Notes under the pieces: generated by a model
Seen by the model: only the letters and a program-made list of their open reading frames with translations
Databases searched by the model: none
What the model was told of the DNA's origin: nothing
Assembly: GCA_002010305.1 (NCBI GenBank)
Contig: MTND01000027.1
Span: 154,369 to 218,368, forward strand
Direction: 5' to 3'
DNA: 64,000 nucleotides
From: Archaeoglobi archaeon JdFR-42
GTDB taxonomy: Archaea; Halobacteriota; Archaeoglobi; Archaeoglobales; JdFR-42
Shown: positions 18,183 to 28,094 of the stretch, piece by piece
How the letters are laid out: each line of letters starts with the position of its first letter
Position numbering within the stretch: the first letter of the stretch is position 1
Translations under genes and position numbers: made by a program

Positions 18183-20236
18183 GGAGAACCACCTACCTCA
18201 ATCAAAATGTTTCCATATATATCCACCAGTCCTTTAGCCCCTTCGTGCAATATGGTGGTGGAAAACTTTTCTTCTATGACACACGGCCCCTGAAGGACAT
18301 TTCCCGCAAGGAGCTGTTCTCTTGTATACACTGGAACGGTCACAAAACCCTCATTGAAATACACATCCCGCTCCTCTTTAAGAGCCTGGTTTGGATCCTT
18401 AGATCCCTTTTCAAGTTTTTTAAGCCTGATTTCAGGAGTTTTTCCTATGGCAGTAACTCTAAGGTTGACTATTTCAACTTTCTCGTTTTTAGAGCTATAT
18501 TCGTATTTCTGCTGATGTTTTTCATGGAATTTCTCTATTACGTCTTTGAAATTCTTCTCATTAAATCTGAAGCCCCTTTCAAGTGGGATGTTAAGCTCGT
18601 AACTCTGACCAAGATACCTCATATCCATGGTCCACCGGATCTCCATCTCCTTCTCGCTTACTCCTTCTTTTAACAGTTGATTCACACCCTGGCCTTCAAG
18701 CTCTGCGAAATATTCCTGCAATAATCCAAAATCAACATCATCCTCCCCAACAATGTAACTCCGGACATAATCATGTTTGATGTCTGCTACTAGCAATCCA
18801 AATGCAGAAAAGTCTGACGGAAGCGGTGGAATAATAACCCTTGGAATTTTGAGATCTGCCGCAATTTGAACTGCATGCAAGGGGCCAGCACCACCAAAAG
18901 CTATTAGGGTAAACTCCCTTAGATCATACCCTTTTTCAGTCGAACTCACTGATATGCCTTTTTCCATCTTAGCATCTGCCACTCTCAAAATACCCATGGC
19001 AGTCTCCTCGACACTCATATTCATGTTTTTTGCCAAATTAGAAATAACCTCTCTTGCCTTTTCTACATCTAGACTCATCTCTCCTCCAAGGAAATTCTGT
19101 GGAGATATTCTTCCAAGAACCACATTGGCATCTGTAACGGTAGGTCGGTTTCCTCCTCTTCCGTAGCATGCTGGACCTGGACTGGCTCCCGCACTCTCAG
19201 GGCCGACATTCAGCATACCTGCTCTATCCAGCCATGCGATACTTCCACCACCAGCTCCAATGGCATTAACATCTATAATTGGAACCTTAACAGGATATCC
19301 TTCAAAATTACCCTCTGTTGTGACAACAGGAACTCCCTTTTCGATTAAACATATGTCAAAGCTCGTTCCACCCATGTCAACAGTGATAATATTCTGGGAG
19401 CCTGCGATACCCCCAATAAAAGTACCTGCCAGAACTCCTCCTGCTGGTCCGGAATTAACAATGGTTACTGCATGCTTCTTAGCAGTTTCAGCAGGCATAA
19501 TTCCTCCATGAGCAAGCATGATTCTCAGATCTCCAATTCCATACTCTTTTTCCAGTTTACTGGCAAGTTTGTCTATGTAACGCTCAAGAATTGGCTGTAA
19601 ATATGCATTCAAAACAGTAGTACTGGTTCTCTCGAACTCTCTGAATTCTGGAGCAATTTCTGAAGAAAGAGAGACATACATCTCAGGACTTATCTCCTTA
19701 ATAATCTCTCTGACCCTCCTCTCATGGACCGGATTCATAAAAGAGAAAAGCAAGGATACTGCTACTGATTCCACTCCTTCAGATATGAAAAAATCTACTG
19801 CTTTCCTGACTGATTCTTCATTAAGATGCTTTACCACTTCCCCTTTGCTGTTAATTCTCTCTTCCACTCCTTTTCTAAGATATCTTGGTACTAAAGGATC
19901 AGGATTGTCAACCATTATATCATACAACCCCTCCTTGGGTCTCTGGAATCGTCCGATTTCAAGAACATCAATAAATCCCTGAGTGGTTATCAATCCAGTC
20001 TTTGCTCCCTTACGCTCTATAAGAGCGTTCGTTCCCACTGTAGTACCATGTACTATATGCTCGATTTCTTCAATCTTTACAGATCCAAGCTCAAGTACCT
20101 TTCTGATCCCATTGAAGACTCCTACCGTTAGATCCTCTGGCGTGGTTAGTGTTTTTGTGTGATATATGGTCTCTGTCCGATCATCCACCAGAACTACATC
20201 CGTAAAGGTCCCACCAACATCAATCCCTATCCTCAT
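18179..20236 (-). CDS. Hydantoinase A / oxoprolinase-like protein (HyuA family)
   Basis: RIGIDVGGTFTDVVLVDD; HGTTVGTNALIERKGAKTGLITTQGF; DMGGTSFDICLI. Confidence 0.95.
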   Translation of the reverse strand: MRIGIDVGGTFTDVVLVDDRTETIYHTKTLTTPEDLTVGVFNGIRKVLELGSVKIEEIEHIVHGTTVGTNALIERKGAKTGLITTQGFIDVLEIGRFQRPKEGLYDIMVDNPDPLVPRYLRKGVEERINSKGEVVKHLNEESVRKAVDFFISEGVESVAVSLLFSFMNPVHERRVREIIKEISPEMYVSLSSEIAPEFREFERTSTTVLNAYLQPILERYIDKLASKLEKEYGIGDLRIMLAHGGIMPAETAKKHAVTIVNSGPAGGVLAGTFIGGIAGSQNIITVDMGGTSFDICLIEKGVPVVTTEGNFEGYPVKVPIIDVNAIGAGGGSIAWLDRAGMLNVGPESAGASPGPACYGRGGNRPTVTDANVVLGRISPQNFLGGEMSLDVEKAREVISNLAKNMNMSVEETAMGILRVADAKMEKGISVSSTEKGYDLREFTLIAFGGAGPLHAVQIAADLKIPRVIIPPLPSDFSAFGLLVADIKHDYVRSYIVGEDDVDFGLLQEYFAELEGQGVNQLLKEGVSEKEMEIRWTMDMRYLGQSYELNIPLERGFRFNEKNFKDVIEKFHEKHQQKYEYSSKNEKVEIVNLRVTAIGKTPEIRLKKLEKGSKDPNQALKEERDVYFNEGFVTVPVYTREQLLAGNVLQGPCVIEEKFSTTILHEGAKGLVDIYGNILIEVGGSP

Positions 20237-20429
20237 TTAAACACCCCATCAACTGAGATAGCTTTACCATTGCCCACTGATTCCATCACCAATAATCACC
20301 ACCGATGGTAGAGTTGCTATCCATTATAAATTTATCGGTAATCAATAAGTTATTGTTGATACAAAAACCATTACAAAAAAGATGTTGTTCGAGATATCTC
20401 CCTTAAGACGTGAAATCATGAATGCTAGA

Positions 20430-21089
20430 CTATTTTTCACCCGATCCAATAAATATGCTGATAGTGGCATATTCTTTTCCAGAACTAGAATGAGCACAAC
20501 AGGTTTCACCCAAACATTCAACTATTACCTTGTTGAGTCCTGACTCTATCAACCACTGTCTGACATTCTCTCTTTCGAAACCCATCCAGTGATCATGATG
20601 CTCTTTTTTCAGAAATTCGAAATCATGCTTAATAAGATCCGTAATTATAAGCTTCCCGCTAGGCTTTAAGATTCTTACCATCTCTCTAATCGTAATTGGG
20701 GGATTTTCTACATGGTGCAAGAACATATTGGAGAACACGTAATCAACACTTTCATTCCTGAACGGGAGGTATTCAGCATCGGCAATATAACAATCAATAG
20801 AACCAGTGCCCTGTAACTTCTTTTTCATCTCTCTAATCATCTCTTCAGAGCGATCAATTGCAATCACCTTCAAACCTTTATGAGTGAGACCTTCAGTGAT
20901 AAAACCCGTTCCTGCTCCAATATCAGCGGCAATTCTGTCGGATTGTACATCTGCTAATGAAATAGCTTTTTCTCTTACCGCTTCGGAGAAGAGAGTTTTT
21001 CGGATTTCATCCCATTGATGAGCAATGGTATTAAAATACTGTTTACCAGTCATAATGTATTTATCACCATTCTCGAAGGATTGCAACAC
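20430..21089 (-). CDS. Class I SAM-dependent methyltransferase
   Basis: IAADIGAGTGFITEGL; VFSNMFLHHVENP; RILKPSGKLIITDL. Confidence 0.88.
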   Translation of the reverse strand: MLQSFENGDKYIMTGKQYFNTIAHQWDEIRKTLFSEAVREKAISLADVQSDRIAADIGAGTGFITEGLTHKGLKVIAIDRSEEMIREMKKKLQGTGSIDCYIADAEYLPFRNESVDYVFSNMFLHHVENPPITIREMVRILKPSGKLIITDLIKHDFEFLKKEHHDHWMGFERENVRQWLIESGLNKVIVECLGETCCAHSSSGKEYATISIFIGSGEK

Positions 21090-21254
21090 ATACCGTATAA
21101 CATTTTCTAAGTTTAGAAGGTCATGTGATGCTGGATCTGACCAAACAACTTCTTTTAGAGTTTTATTATATTATTTGATTAGTTGTACCACTGATGACTG
21201 AACACCTCAATCAATCTAAAGTTTTTTATATTTAGTTCACACCTCCCAGAAGTC

Positions 21255-21761
21255 ATGGAACTCTGGAAGATGGCGAGAGAATACTTTGAGGGAGAGTATA
21301 ATTGTGCAGAAGCAATCATCAAAGCTGTTAATGAGTACTTTGATATCGAATGTGAACATATTCCGGATATTGGGAGTGGATTTGGAGCAGGTATGGGTGG
21401 TAGGGGCTCAGTATGTGGTGCCCTCGTAGCAGGGATCATAAGTATCGGACTTATATACAGTGAGAGTGAGCTTACTGGTAAGGATAAAAAAGATGCAATA
21501 ATCCACAAAACTCTGGAGCTTTTTGATACCTTTGAAAGTAAATATGGTGGGATTGACTGCTCTATTTTGATTCAGTTTGATGTTTTGAAACCAGATGAAA
21601 TTGGGGACATATCAAATTTGAATCTCAGAGACCTTGTACAGAGAGGAGTTATCCAGATAAAATGCTTTGATTACGTTTTCGAGGTGTGCAAGTTTCTGAT
21701 GGAGGTTGGCAATGAAGCCTTATCAGGTAAACTTTCATCAAAAAATACTCAAGGAGAGTAA
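21255..21761 (+). CDS. C_GCAxxG_C_C family redox protein
   Basis: NCAEAIIKAV...GSGFGAGMGGRGSVCGALVAGIISIGL...C. Confidence 0.85.
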   Translation: MELWKMAREYFEGEYNCAEAIIKAVNEYFDIECEHIPDIGSGFGAGMGGRGSVCGALVAGIISIGLIYSESELTGKDKKDAIIHKTLELFDTFESKYGGIDCSILIQFDVLKPDEIGDISNLNLRDLVQRGVIQIKCFDYVFEVCKFLMEVGNEALSGKLSSKNTQGE

Positions 21762-21800
21762 TGCTTATATCCTATCACACATAGCTCAAGAGGTGGCATC

Positions 21801-22061
21801 ATGGTAAAAAAACTTGAGAAGACTGAAGCTGAATCCATCATCTATGATGAAGAATTGGATATACGCGGAGAGACGTGTCCGTATCCAGTGGTAAAGACAA
21901 AGATGATGCTAAAAAAGATGAATAGTGGAGAGATCGTTAAAGTAATTGTCGACTATCCTCCATCCGTAGACAATATCTTGAGAGCAACTCAGGACACTAC
22001 AGAGGCTCTGGGAGTGTTGAACGATAGTGGCACTTATATTATATACTTGAAAAAAAAGTAA
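21801..22061 (+). CDS. TusA/SirA-family sulfur-carrier protein
   Basis: LDIRGETCPYPVVKTKMMLKKMNSGEIVKVIVDYPPS. Confidence 0.92.
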   Translation: MVKKLEKTEAESIIYDEELDIRGETCPYPVVKTKMMLKKMNSGEIVKVIVDYPPSVDNILRATQDTTEALGVLNDSGTYIIYLKKK

Positions 22062-22076
22062 TTAAGAGGTTTCCTA

Positions 22077-23414
22077 TCACATTTTCTGGAGAGCGTCTTC
22101 TGCTGCCAAGAACAAGGGCTCTTCTATTAGACTTGCAAATGGCTTAAAGGAAAGATCCATATTTAGGATCTTCTCTGGTGTGAATCCCTCACGTATAGCC
22201 AAGGATAACAAATCGATTCTCCATTTGATGTTCTTTCCACCCACAGCTTCTGCACCAATCAATTTGTCTGAGTTTTTATCAAATATAAGCAGGCATCGTG
22301 TCAGCTCCATTTCAGGGATGTGTCCTGGTCTGCCATTGCTTTCACCAAAACCTGCTATAGTTTCTATTCCCAGTTCTTTTGCACGCGTTATAGGTGTTAT
22401 TCCAACCCATCCAAACTGGATGGTGTCAAAAGCCATCACATAAGGAATAAGAAGAGGTAAGAGATATTTAGTACCTCCAGACGCGTTAATTCCTGCTACT
22501 TCTCCCTCTCTACTGGCTAGAGGCTCAGTAAAAGATTTCTGGGGTAGCCCTGTAAAATTAACGAATTCAATACAATCACCAGCGGCATAAATGTTTTCGA
22601 CAGAAGTTTCCATTGTGTTTCTAACTTTTATTCCACCAGTTTCACCAATCTCAATTCCAGCATCCCTTGCGAGGGATATACCCTCCATAGAAAATCGCTC
22701 GGTAGCATCAACAACTATATCCGCCTCAATCAGTTCTCCTTCAATTAAAATCCCTTTTTCTGAAATCTCTATTTCATCAAAGGAGACATCAAGTCTGACA
22801 TCGGTATTGGGATATCGATTTATATCCTCCTCTACCGGACTGCCAATCCAATCATCTAGGACACTATTGATTAACTTCAGTGAAGGAGCATCGTCGATTA
22901 GAGTCGTATAGAATTTCTTTCTGGCAAGAAGTAAAACCTCCATTCCAACAATTGAAGAGCCAAGAATTGCAATGTTCGTAGAGCGCCTCAGTCTTTCTGC
23001 AAGGTTTATTCCATCTTCTATGCCGTACAGCCTGAATACACATGAAGAGTCGATTCCTGAAATATCTGCAGGAAGAGGTGAACCATTACCCACACAGAGA
23101 ATGAGGCGATCGTATCCAATATCTCCACTTGTTGTTTTTAAAATTCTGTCCTCTGGTTTAATCTCTGAAACATGTACTCCTGTCAGTACCTCAATTTTCT
23201 GATGCCTTAGTGAATCCATAGATATTATCTGCATGCTATCTGGGCTGACTTCACGGGTAAAAAGAAGGGGAAGGGCACACCGCTGGTATCCAACATGTCC
23301 TTCTGAAGTTAGAAGCAAAATTCTGCTCTCAGGATTATTCTTTCTGGCAGCAAGGGCACTCGAAACACCAGCAGTGCCCCCTCCTACTATAACTATGTTC
23401 ATATCCTGTATCAC
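22077..23414 (-). CDS. FAD-dependent pyridine nucleotide-disulfide oxidoreductase (CoA-disulfide reductase/NADH oxidase-like)
   Basis: IVIVGGGTAGVSSALAARKNNP; active-site-like YQRCALPLLFT; NIYAAGDCIEF. Confidence 0.88.
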   Translation of the reverse strand: MIQDMNIVIVGGGTAGVSSALAARKNNPESRILLLTSEGHVGYQRCALPLLFTREVSPDSMQIISMDSLRHQKIEVLTGVHVSEIKPEDRILKTTSGDIGYDRLILCVGNGSPLPADISGIDSSCVFRLYGIEDGINLAERLRRSTNIAILGSSIVGMEVLLLARKKFYTTLIDDAPSLKLINSVLDDWIGSPVEEDINRYPNTDVRLDVSFDEIEISEKGILIEGELIEADIVVDATERFSMEGISLARDAGIEIGETGGIKVRNTMETSVENIYAAGDCIEFVNFTGLPQKSFTEPLASREGEVAGINASGGTKYLLPLLIPYVMAFDTIQFGWVGITPITRAKELGIETIAGFGESNGRPGHIPEMELTRCLLIFDKNSDKLIGAEAVGGKNIKWRIDLLSLAIREGFTPEKILNMDLSFKPFASLIEEPLFLAAEDALQKM

Positions 23415-23731
23415 CTGTTGTTAAAGTTGCATCAGGTATGTGTAAAACTTTTCGAAAATTTTCTGCTGAGAACATCTCCATCAAAAGTCGAGTATATATT
23501 CGAACCACTCCATTAGTCAATTATTGACTGTCTCTCTAACCGGTGATATGAACTAGAATTTCTTCAAACCTTGTTCCAAAAAATAAGATGTTATAATAGC
23601 TTTTTATGGGAGAAATATAATGTATACAACTTTTTTTCCATACAAGCATCCCTAACGAATAATACCCTGTACACCATAATGCTACAATAGAAAATGTCAT
23701 ATAGTGTCAGTGTATTCGACAGCCTCTGAGG

Positions 23732-25663
23732 ATGATGAACATGCTTGAGCATCTGTTTCAACCCATCAGGATAGGGAAATTTGAAGTGAAGAATAGAGTG
23801 AAGTACGCAGCATGCTCTGTCTCCAACTTTAACAATCTCGATGGAACAGTGTCGGAAAGGGAACTTGCAAGGATGAAGGTGGTTGCAAAAACAGGATGCG
23901 GGATTATAACCAATCAGGGAGCTTTCCCTGATAGCAAGAAAGAAGGGAAGGGTTATTTCAGACAGCTTGGCCTGTATGATGACAAATTTATTCCCGGATT
24001 AAAGAAAGTAGCTGATTTGATTCATGCTGAGGGTGCTATAGCCATTCAGCAAATACTTCATGCAGGGAGATATGGTGGAATCGATACAGGCTATGCTATC
24101 CAGCCATCTGACGTTCCTCAACGACTGAGACACTACAAGCCTGTAAAAGAAATGAGTAAAGAGGACATCCACAGAGTGGTAGAGGATCACGCGGAAGCAG
24201 CAAGAAGAGCCATTGAGGCTGGATTTGACGGTGTTGAGATAACCGCCTTCCAGGGATACATACTAGCCAATTTCCTTTCACCCTTCACTAATAAAAGAAC
24301 GGATGAGTATGGAGGAGAGATCGAAAACAGATGTCGCTTCATGGTGGAGACCATTGAAGCCATTAGAGATAGAATTGGAGGTGACAAACTTCTCTCAGTC
24401 AGACTGAATGGGACTGAATTACTGGATGAGGTTGGAGGTAGTACCGAGGAAGAGTGTATCGAGTACATGAAGATTGCTGAAAAAGCTGGCGCAGATATCA
24501 TAAGCATAGTGGTGGGATGGCACGAATCCAGTAGAGGGGCCCTTGGTAGAGATCTACCAACTACTCAGTGGCTGTATCTTGCTGAAAACGCTAAAAAACA
24601 TCTGAAGGTTCCTGTAGTATTTGGTCCAAGATTTGGAGATCCAAGACTGGCAGATAAGGCTATCAAAGATGGAATAATCGATATGTGGGAAATATGCCGA
24701 CCAGCACTGGCAGATCCTGAGATTCTACATAAAGCTAAGGAAGGGCGGTTTGAGGATATAAAACCATGCCTAGGGGGTTTGATGTGTCTTTCCACAATGT
24801 TTCATAACCTGCCATACATATGTACTGTAAACCCGCGCTTGGGACATGAAGTAGAACCAGAGTATGAAATAAGACCAGCAGTAAGAAAGAAAAGGATAGC
24901 TGTGATAGGAGGGGGAGTTGCAGGCCTAGAATGTGCTATGGTTGCTGCCAGAAGAGGTCACGATGTGGTATTATTTGAAAAAGAGGACAGGTTGGGTGGA
25001 CAACTCGTCCCTGCCTCTAAAGAGGTGGGTGGAGGCCATGTGTTCCTAGATCTAATACGTTACTATGAGACACAGCTAAGAAAATTGGGAGTAGAAATCA
25101 AGCTTAACACTGAAGTCGATGCCAGGCTAATCGCTAAAGGAGGTTTTGATGTTGCGGTAATTGCAACTGGAGCAGAAGTGGATAAAGTTACATTTAACGT
25201 CCCAACTTACACAGCCGTAGAAGTGCTGAAAGATGAAGTTGAAACTGGTAAAAATGTCGTGGTTGTCAGTGGTGAGAGAGCTGCACTAGTGGCTGCAGAG
25301 TATTTAGCGACAAAAGGGAAGAGAGTGACCGTGATTGAAGAAGGTAGAAGGGTTGGTAGTGATGTCATACCTACATTCCGATGGAGACACAAACTGTGGC
25401 TTAAAGAATTCAATATCTCTGTGCTTACAGAGAGCAAAATTAATAAGGTGGAGAACGGAATTGCTTATGTTGAGACTCCTGAAGGCATAGTAGAAGTGAA
25501 CGTAGACTCTATTGTGATCGGAGGGCCCAGAAAATCTGTGAACTACCTGTGGAAGGCACTGGAATTTGTGGTAGACGAGAAATACCTTATCGGGGATGCA
25601 GTGATGCCTAGAAACACAGCTTATGCAATACATGAGGGATATAAACTGGGAGTGCGAATCTAA
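23732..25663 (+). CDS. FMN/FAD oxidoreductase, 2,4-dienoyl-CoA reductase/old-yellow-enzyme-like
   Basis: [54 protein letters not shown]-terminal [28 protein letters not shown]. Confidence 0.92.
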   Translation: MMNMLEHLFQPIRIGKFEVKNRVKYAACSVSNFNNLDGTVSERELARMKVVAKTGCGIITNQGAFPDSKKEGKGYFRQLGLYDDKFIPGLKKVADLIHAEGAIAIQQILHAGRYGGIDTGYAIQPSDVPQRLRHYKPVKEMSKEDIHRVVEDHAEAARRAIEAGFDGVEITAFQGYILANFLSPFTNKRTDEYGGEIENRCRFMVETIEAIRDRIGGDKLLSVRLNGTELLDEVGGSTEEECIEYMKIAEKAGADIISIVVGWHESSRGALGRDLPTTQWLYLAENAKKHLKVPVVFGPRFGDPRLADKAIKDGIIDMWEICRPALADPEILHKAKEGRFEDIKPCLGGLMCLSTMFHNLPYICTVNPRLGHEVEPEYEIRPAVRKKRIAVIGGGVAGLECAMVAARRGHDVVLFEKEDRLGGQLVPASKEVGGGHVFLDLIRYYETQLRKLGVEIKLNTEVDARLIAKGGFDVAVIATGAEVDKVTFNVPTYTAVEVLKDEVETGKNVVVVSGERAALVAAEYLATKGKRVTVIEEGRRVGSDVIPTFRWRHKLWLKEFNISVLTESKINKVENGIAYVETPEGIVEVNVDSIVIGGPRKSVNYLWKALEFVVDEKYLIGDAVMPRNTAYAIHEGYKLGVRI

Positions 25664-25694
25664 AAAATCTAACTTTTTCTCTTAATTTTTAACA

Positions 25695-27356
25695 CTAAAA
25701 CTGGCTCTCATAAATCTGTTCAATTCGGTCTATGGTGTCAGCATCCTCTGGACTTTTGTCATCCCTTACACGAACAAGCCTAGGAAATCTCAAAGCAAAT
25801 CCACTTTCATACTTTGGGCTCTTCTGAATCTCCTCATATGCCACTTCAAATACAATTTTGGGAATAAAATGGATGATTTTTCCTTCTTCCCCTTCGATCA
25901 GGTCTTTAAACATTCCAGTAAGCTCTTCTAGCTGTTCATCTGAAAATCCAGTTGCCACTCGACCAATCCTAAGGAAACTATTGGTTGAAGGATCATAACA
26001 AGCAAGTTCATAGGAACCTATAAACCTAGCTCGTCTTCCTTCACCCCATTCCCCCCCAATTACCACCAGATCTAGGGTTTCAAGAGTAGGTTTGAGTTTC
26101 AACCAATTTTTACCTCTTCGTCCTGGAATGTAATGACTCTCTGGGTTTTTCATCATAATCCCTTCGTGACCTGCTTTTAGAGCTTCAGTGTACACCTCAC
26201 GTATTACAGATATCTCGTTACTCATTATTTCTGTGGCAACAGAGACTCTTTCACTCTCTTTCACCACTTTCTCAAGAATTTTCCGCCTCTCTTTCAGTGG
26301 AAGATCTATCAAGACGATTCCATTCCAGTACAGTATATCGAAAAAGATTACATATAAGGGAATCTCTTCAGCTTTTTCTCTAACGTCATATTTCCTTCTG
26401 AACCTTCTTAGGATATTCTGAAAAGGCATGGGACGACCATCTTTAATGGCTATTACTTCTCCATCCAGTATGACATCTTCCTTCACGCTCTTATTTACTC
26501 CCTCCACTATCTCAGGTAGAGACGGAGTAACGTTTTCAAGTCTCCGAGAGTAAATAGTCAGTTTATCTCCAGTCTTGTGAACTTGGACTCTACTTCCATC
26601 ATACTTCCATTCAACCACTGGCATATCTATGTCTTTTAGGGCCTCCTCAATACTTTTAGCCATCTGAGCCAGCATCATTCTAATAGGGATATGAGGAGTG
26701 AGTGTAACTTTTTTTAGTCCAGAATTGCCTTCATTTTTGGCAATCACTGCGACCTTTCCAAGATCGCTAATAAGCATATAAGCCCTCTCTACCTGCTCTG
26801 ATGAAACAGAAAAGGCTCTGGCAATTGCATCTCGCATGATTCCCTCTCCCACACCTATCCTCAACTCACCCAGAACAAGTCTTGCTAGATATCTCGCCTC
26901 AAGAGGTGAAACCGACATGAAAATATCTGCAAGAGCTCTAATTTTATTAATCTGTGCTTTCTTGCCTGTCATTCTACTGATCTCATTAATTCTATTTCTC
27001 AGCGATTGTAAAGTGATCTCTTCCACATACAGCAATTGCTGCTTTTTTTTCCCTATTATGAATTCTACTGCAAGACCTACATCGCCCATTTCTTTAACTA
27101 TTCTTTCCATTTCTTCCTTGCTCAGACCAGTTGCAAACTTTAAAGCTTCGTACAGAAGTCCAATACCAATCCCAAGATCCCGCTCATCCCATGCTGGGAA
27201 CACATCCCCCATGAGGAACAATATGGTATTATATAAATCACCGTCATCTTCAATATCTTTAAGAAACTCTCCTAGAACATCCCGTATCTCAAGAGTGGAT
27301 GATATCCCCTCAATCTTCTCACATAAACGGGCTATTTCGTGAAAGGTTAAACTCAT
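25695..27356 (-). CDS. lig: ATP-dependent DNA ligase
   Basis: Adenylation motif EWKYDGSRVQVHK; LDGEVIAI; EGIMMKNPES; WLKLKP. Confidence 0.95.
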   Translation of the reverse strand: MSLTFHEIARLCEKIEGISSTLEIRDVLGEFLKDIEDDGDLYNTILFLMGDVFPAWDERDLGIGIGLLYEALKFATGLSKEEMERIVKEMGDVGLAVEFIIGKKKQQLLYVEEITLQSLRNRINEISRMTGKKAQINKIRALADIFMSVSPLEARYLARLVLGELRIGVGEGIMRDAIARAFSVSSEQVERAYMLISDLGKVAVIAKNEGNSGLKKVTLTPHIPIRMMLAQMAKSIEEALKDIDMPVVEWKYDGSRVQVHKTGDKLTIYSRRLENVTPSLPEIVEGVNKSVKEDVILDGEVIAIKDGRPMPFQNILRRFRRKYDVREKAEEIPLYVIFFDILYWNGIVLIDLPLKERRKILEKVVKESERVSVATEIMSNEISVIREVYTEALKAGHEGIMMKNPESHYIPGRRGKNWLKLKPTLETLDLVVIGGEWGEGRRARFIGSYELACYDPSTNSFLRIGRVATGFSDEQLEELTGMFKDLIEGEEGKIIHFIPKIVFEVAYEEIQKSPKYESGFALRFPRLVRVRDDKSPEDADTIDRIEQIYESQF

Positions 27357-27479
27357 CAGTATTTAATCCGTCATTCAGAGGTATAACTTTTCTCATTCTA
27401 TTCCAGCTTTTACCCAGTAATTCCAAAAGGATTAAATACGTTGTTGCTGAAACTACGACACCCGTAAGGGGGTCAATTC

Positions 27480-28094
27480 ATGGAAGTTCTATACAATCCT
27501 AAGAAATTCTTTACAAAGAAAGAGGAAGTCAGCTATATCCCTGCATTAATAATCCTGACACTAAACGGAATTATTTCAGCTTTTTTAGCCTATTACACTA
27601 TTAAAACTATAACACCAATGCTCCCTGTCGAAGCACATCAATTTATGGCGATAGGCATGGCCATAGGGTCAGTTTTTGGTTTCCTGACACCGTTTATAAA
27701 GTGGATTGTCCTTGGTTTGATATTCTATGGGCTATCAAGTTTGTTTGGCGGTAAAGGGAGTTTTAAAAAGCTCATTTCGTTTATTGGATACGGATTCATA
27801 CCTTTACTCATAGGCGATGCAATTGGAGGTTATATAGGTATTGAAGTTCTTTCATCCATGAGAGGTCTCACAATAGAAGATCTGGTAAAGTACAGAGAAA
27901 TACTCGAAACCAGTTTAGCAACACAGATTTCCGCTATAGTATCTATACTCTTCCTAATATGGGCTGCTAATATATTCATATTCGCTGTGGCCAGTTCAAG
28001 AAACATAAAAGTAAAGGATGCCACCATAACTGTCTGTATCCCAATTGGTCTATGGGTGCTATATACTCTATTTAAAGTGGTGAGTGTTATATGA
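27480..28094 (+). CDS. Yip1 domain membrane protein
   Basis: Multiple TM segments with KLISFIGYGFIPLLIGDAIG; start of ABC-export operon. Confidence 0.7.
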   Translation: MEVLYNPKKFFTKKEEVSYIPALIILTLNGIISAFLAYYTIKTITPMLPVEAHQFMAIGMAIGSVFGFLTPFIKWIVLGLIFYGLSSLFGGKGSFKKLISFIGYGFIPLLIGDAIGGYIGIEVLSSMRGLTIEDLVKYREILETSLATQISAIVSILFLIWAANIFIFAVASSRNIKVKDATITVCIPIGLWVLYTLFKVVSVI

